DNA of 64,000 nucleotides from assembly GCA_018398805.1 (NCBI GenBank), contig JAGFBZ010000558.1, forward strand, positions 292,524-356,523. The letters are read 5' to 3'. The notes under the pieces are model-generated. The model was given only the letters and a program-made list of their open reading frames with translations, searched no databases and was not told the origin of the DNA. This document shows, one piece after another, positions 60,199 to 64,000 of the stretch; within the stretch, counting starts at the first letter, position 1, and each line of letters begins with the position of its first letter. A program made the position numbers and the translations under genes. This DNA is from Hirundichthys speculiger. Its lineage: Eukaryota > Chordata > Actinopteri > Beloniformes > Exocoetidae.

Positions 60199-60960
60199 GA
60201 ATAGATGAGATAAGGATAGGACAGGTGCGTCACGCGCTAAGCCTACCATGGAAAAGAGATCAGACCACAGCTGCTCATACGTGCTGATCTAAAATCACAT
60301 ACTGGTTAAACTGCTTCAGAAACATGCATATTAGGTCAACTTCCTTCCTCTGGAAAAAAAAAAAGGAAACGACCGGTTTGAAAAACACGACAATATGAGA
60401 GCGCATGCGGTCCACGTGAGCTCTTAAATACATTCAAGCCACATAAATGTAGCCCACATGCGCCGCTCCTGAGGGTTGGCCCTTCGGATCAGAACCGCAG
60501 GTGTTGTGAAATTTCTTCCTACTCATAATATCTTACTAACTTAGTTGACTGCGCATGCGTACAGCAGCAGCTTCTGAAGGCCATAATATTCTGCTGCCTA
60601 GCTGTTATCACTGAAGAGAAAAGGTTAGTTTCTTGTATTTTTAATACTTTGTATGCACAGTATTTATATTGCGTAGGTGTGACAGAATCAGATGCACGTC
60701 TTTATGATGTATATACCTGTGTGTGAGTGAATGTGCTTTTCCAGCTGGATTAAACCTTGTTCATTAGGTTACTTTACAGGATTTGTCGTATATTCGTTGG
60801 CAAGACGATAAATCTCAAACGTAATTGTAATCTATTACATTAGGCGAGAAAAATGCGTAATTAAATTAGTGACTTATGATTACTTTTTAAAGCTACATCT
60901 GAACATTTTCTGCAAAAACCTTAAGCTAAATGTTTCATTTTTGTTGCTACTAGGGATGCA

Positions 60961-61571
60961 CATTTTGGATTTTTTTTATGACAGTTAACCGACGCCCTTT
61001 AACGATTAATAACCGTTAACCGGTAAGTCCGGGGAAGGTTGGCTCTCGGATGTTGTGCGCGTTGTCGTGGACGCAAGCGGTCGCTTCCCCGTGTATACTC
61101 TCGCGGCAACGTGTCGCCGTCAGCTTGTCGCAGAGATGCCGCTGTCACTTTTGATTTATACTAGCGTGGTCTCCGCTATGTTATTTCCACGCCACAACGC
61201 AAGAGCGACAATCACGAACTAGCTAAATTTACTAAACTTATCTTTTTTTTTCCACTTCCTCACCGTCTCGGCCGTATCCAGACCCACATTCATCGCTATC
61301 TCTCCCTCCATGAATTACTAGAATATGTGCTGTCTTTGTAGCGTGGAGAACCAGAATCGTACAGATGTGGGTACTTCCTCATTTTTTCGATGACGCGCTC
61401 TTTTCTATGCAGATGTAGAATTGACCAATCAGAGGCCTGTTGCACCTGTCGACACGCCCCCTATGAGCTGATTGAATTACGTATCTTAAAAACAAAATTG
61501 ACCGTTAGTATTAATCGGTTAGAGTTACTGTTATCGGCTAACGACTAAACGGTTAACCATGTGCATCCCTA
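60961..61571. mobile_element. hAT-like MITE in the PIK3CA 3' UTR
   Basis: Ends TAGGGATGCACATTTTGG and CCATGTGCATCCCTA, flanked by a perfect 8-bp duplication GTTGCTAC (60953-60960, 61572-61579). Non-coding. Confidence 0.88.
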
Positions 61572-62894
61572 GTTGCTACCAGCCAAAACACAGAGGAGAG
61601 CAGATATAGGTGCTGGTAGGATGTTGTTACGATGTAGGAAAAAATTACAGATGAGGCTATAATTTTCCGCTACGGTAGGAAGAAATTTCAGAACACCGGC
61701 GTCGGAAGATGGTGATCCAGATGTGTGCGCGCGGGGGGGGGTCACATCCTGAGCAGCATGCGCCGCTTTCACATATAAAAATATCCAAACATTTCAGATT
61801 ATTTTTCCCCCCTGTTGACGGTCCCTTTTCGTGCCCCTCCCTCCCTCTAGAGACGCGCTGAAATAAATTTTTTCGAGTGAGAATGAGATTGTGGATTTTA
61901 GCGTTTTAGGGCTGTGAAACAGCACAAACGTTTCCACCTCCAGCCTGTGACGCTGAATCAAACGAGTTTATCTCCCGTCGTCTCTCCTGACAGGAGGACA
62001 CCGATGACGGAGGTCTGGCTGGAGAACAACCTCAGCTGGCTTTGACAACCAGCGTCTACGTGGAAACTTCATCATATTTGAGAGACTCGCTGCTCAGCTA
62101 CGGTCAAATCTACCTTTTCCTGGAGACGTCAATGCTTCTTAGCTGAACGATAACGATGGTCATCATCCTCCTGTTGGGGTGTGTAGTTCAGAGTTTGGGG
62201 GGGGGGCTCAGCTCAGATGTGCAGCGCTGTGGAGAAGCCAAGGCGTTTTATCGAGAGGAAGACGTGACATCCCCCCTGGGTCTCTGCTCACCAGCAAAAC
62301 AGAAAAACAACACAAAACAGACGAAAAGACAGCCGGAGGCTAATTAAAGGTCCCATTATTCATTCAAATGTGAAACTGGCACTTTCGCTCTCTGCATCCC
62401 AAAACGATTCGTTCCAAACCGGGCTGCGAACCAGCCAGGACGAAACAAACCGGGCTACTGATTAAGGCCAAGCCAGACGCTTCGAGTCACGAGAGACGGA
62501 AGCTGAGAGGAAGAAGGCGTCAGCAGGACTGAGAGCTGAAGATGAGGAGGCAAACTTACGTAGAGGAAGAAGAGACAGAAAGCTGTAAATAAATACATAA
62601 AACTCCAAACATATTTACACAAACAATAGATTTTGACGTTAGGGGTTTTTGCCTTTGTTCAAATGTAAATAAAGTAGGTACATAAATAAATGTAAAAAGT
62701 CATAATAAACTCGTATATTACTCTATCATTTATCTAAGTGCTGTTTTCAATGGAGAGGCGTCATCACCCTGAAAGTTCTGCGAGAGTTCGCGCCGGCGCC
62801 TTTCGTTCGCCGGCCGCGGGAGGACGTGCAGCTGTGCAAAAACAGTCCAGAGGCTTGGCTGCGGGCGTTTTTAGCCCGCTGGTGTTTCTGCGCC

Positions 62895-63050
62895 AGACCC
62901 GGAGAGCCCGGGGCCGGAGAGCCCAGGACCCGGAGAGCCCGGGGCCGGAGAACCCAGGCCCAGAGAGCCCAGGCCCGGAGAGCCCAGACCCGGAGAGCCC
63001 GGGGCCGGAGAGCCCAGGACCCGGAGAACCCAGGACCCGGAGAGCTGGAT
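62895..63050 (+). repeat. Short GC-rich tandem repeat (CCCGGAGAGCCCAGG)
   Basis: About ten imperfect copies of a ~15-bp unit mixing GGGGCCGGAGAGCCC and CCCGGAGAGCCCAGG. The frames reading PESPGPENPGPES are by-products. Confidence 0.85.
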
Positions 63051-63693
63051 CACACTGCGAACCGCAACGTCACCAGGATGGCGGAAGACATCGTAGAAGC
63101 TCCCAAACGACAGCAACGCTGCAGTTCAGCGACACGTGTGACTTAAAACATAAAAATAAATTCAGAGCGTTCCTCGCGCCTCCTCAGCAGCGATGAGACC
63201 GGACCGAGGTGCAGCACTGATGCGGCCATGAGGGAGCAAGCTGAACTCACTTTGTGGCTACATTAATACCTCGGCGGACTCTTCAGCCCGTACGGTCACA
63301 CTTGTGGTTTTCATCTGGGAGCAGCAGAGTTCATGATCAGGTTTCCTTCGTTGTTGAAATTGTTCCTGGTGGTGAAGAAAACAAATAAAAAAAAAAAAAA
63401 AATGATAGCAGCCGGGAAAACAAGCATCACGTTCACGGGCTCATGATGAAGATGCTTGTAGACGCTGACACGAGCAGAGAATAGAGAACAGTGCACGGGC
63501 ATCGTCAAAACTGCAAAACGAGGCAGACAACAAAAATAAAAAAATAAAAAAAAAATCCAACAAGGATGTAGAAAACCAAAAACTGGGAATTTGGCAAAAG
63601 AGGGGAAGTGAAGTTCCTTAAAAGAATCTCCTGCTTCTGCGGGAGCTGAATAAATACTCCGTGGTGGGACTGGTCGGTTCTGTGTGCGAGGTA

Positions 63694-64000
<307 letters not shown>

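Larger units (their letters stand above)
58690..63693 (-). other. PIK3CA: Probable PIK3CA 3' UTR
   Basis: About 5 kb below the PIK3CA stop without a recognisable gene on either strand. A minus-strand AATAAA at 58714-58709 is the last signal before the KNG1 end. Contents: a GAGAGCCC-type tandem repeat (62900-63050), a hAT-like MITE (60961-61571), an (AT)n run (60136-60195) and homopolymer A/T runs. Long 3' UTRs are known for vertebrate PIK3CA mRNAs; the exact end is inferred. Confidence 0.5.

Noticed and set aside
62738..63196. Pro/Gly/Glu frame of 152 codons
   Set aside because: Driven by a 15-bp GC-rich tandem repeat, no domain, lies in the putative PIK3CA 3' UTR.

Overview
The window is teleost fish nuclear DNA. 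It has split genes with GT-AG introns, a bradykinin of the fish type (Trp5, Leu8), and many short non-autonomous DNA transposons with 8-bp target duplications of the kind common in fish. It contains no bacterial operons, phage or CRISPR.

Gene order from left to right. (1) The last two coding exons of ATP11B (+), a P4-ATPase lipid flippase, ending at 15932. (2) The complete MCCC1 (-), the biotin-carrying alpha subunit of mitochondrial 3-methylcrotonyl-CoA carboxylase. I could join it as 19 coding exons from 35584 down to 22467, giving 717 codons plus stop with every splice phase consistent. (3) A LAMP3-like gene (-), seven exons from 43760 down to 36911, 248 residues. (4) Kininogen KNG1 (+), eight coding exons from 47132 to 58092, with two cystatin domains, bradykinin and a short tail. 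(5) The final coding exon of PIK3CA (-), 63694-63801, followed by a probable long 3' UTR running down to about 58690. ATP11B/MCCC1 and KNG1/PIK3CA converge tail to tail, MCCC1 and LAMP3 run in tandem, and LAMP3 and KNG1 diverge. ATP11B, MCCC1 and LAMP3 are neighbours on human 3q26-q27, where DCUN1D1 lies between ATP11B and MCCC1. I see no DCUN1D1 here.

The genes do not form one pathway: membrane lipid flipping, leucine breakdown, lysosome membrane, plasma kallikrein-kinin, and PI3-kinase signalling. They are linked only by old synteny.

The rest is intron and intergenic DNA dominated by repeats. At least ten hAT-like insertions have readable or near-perfect 8-bp duplications. There are also pogo/Tigger-like elements with TA duplications, Harbinger-like elements with a Myb/SANT fragment, two THAP-domain elements, LINE fragments (one with the YADD reverse-transcriptase motif), foldback palindromes and several large tandem arrays. 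The most unusual item is a transposon-like element present twice (28288-29667 and 48673-51345) that carries a 20-bp minisatellite expanded to different lengths. Other items of note are two apparent homopolymer frameshifts in the KNG1 tail, a possible extra intron in PIK3CA, a spliced MCCC1 3' UTR with a transposon in its intron, and a LAMP3 intron built from a minisatellite that includes its own splice donor.
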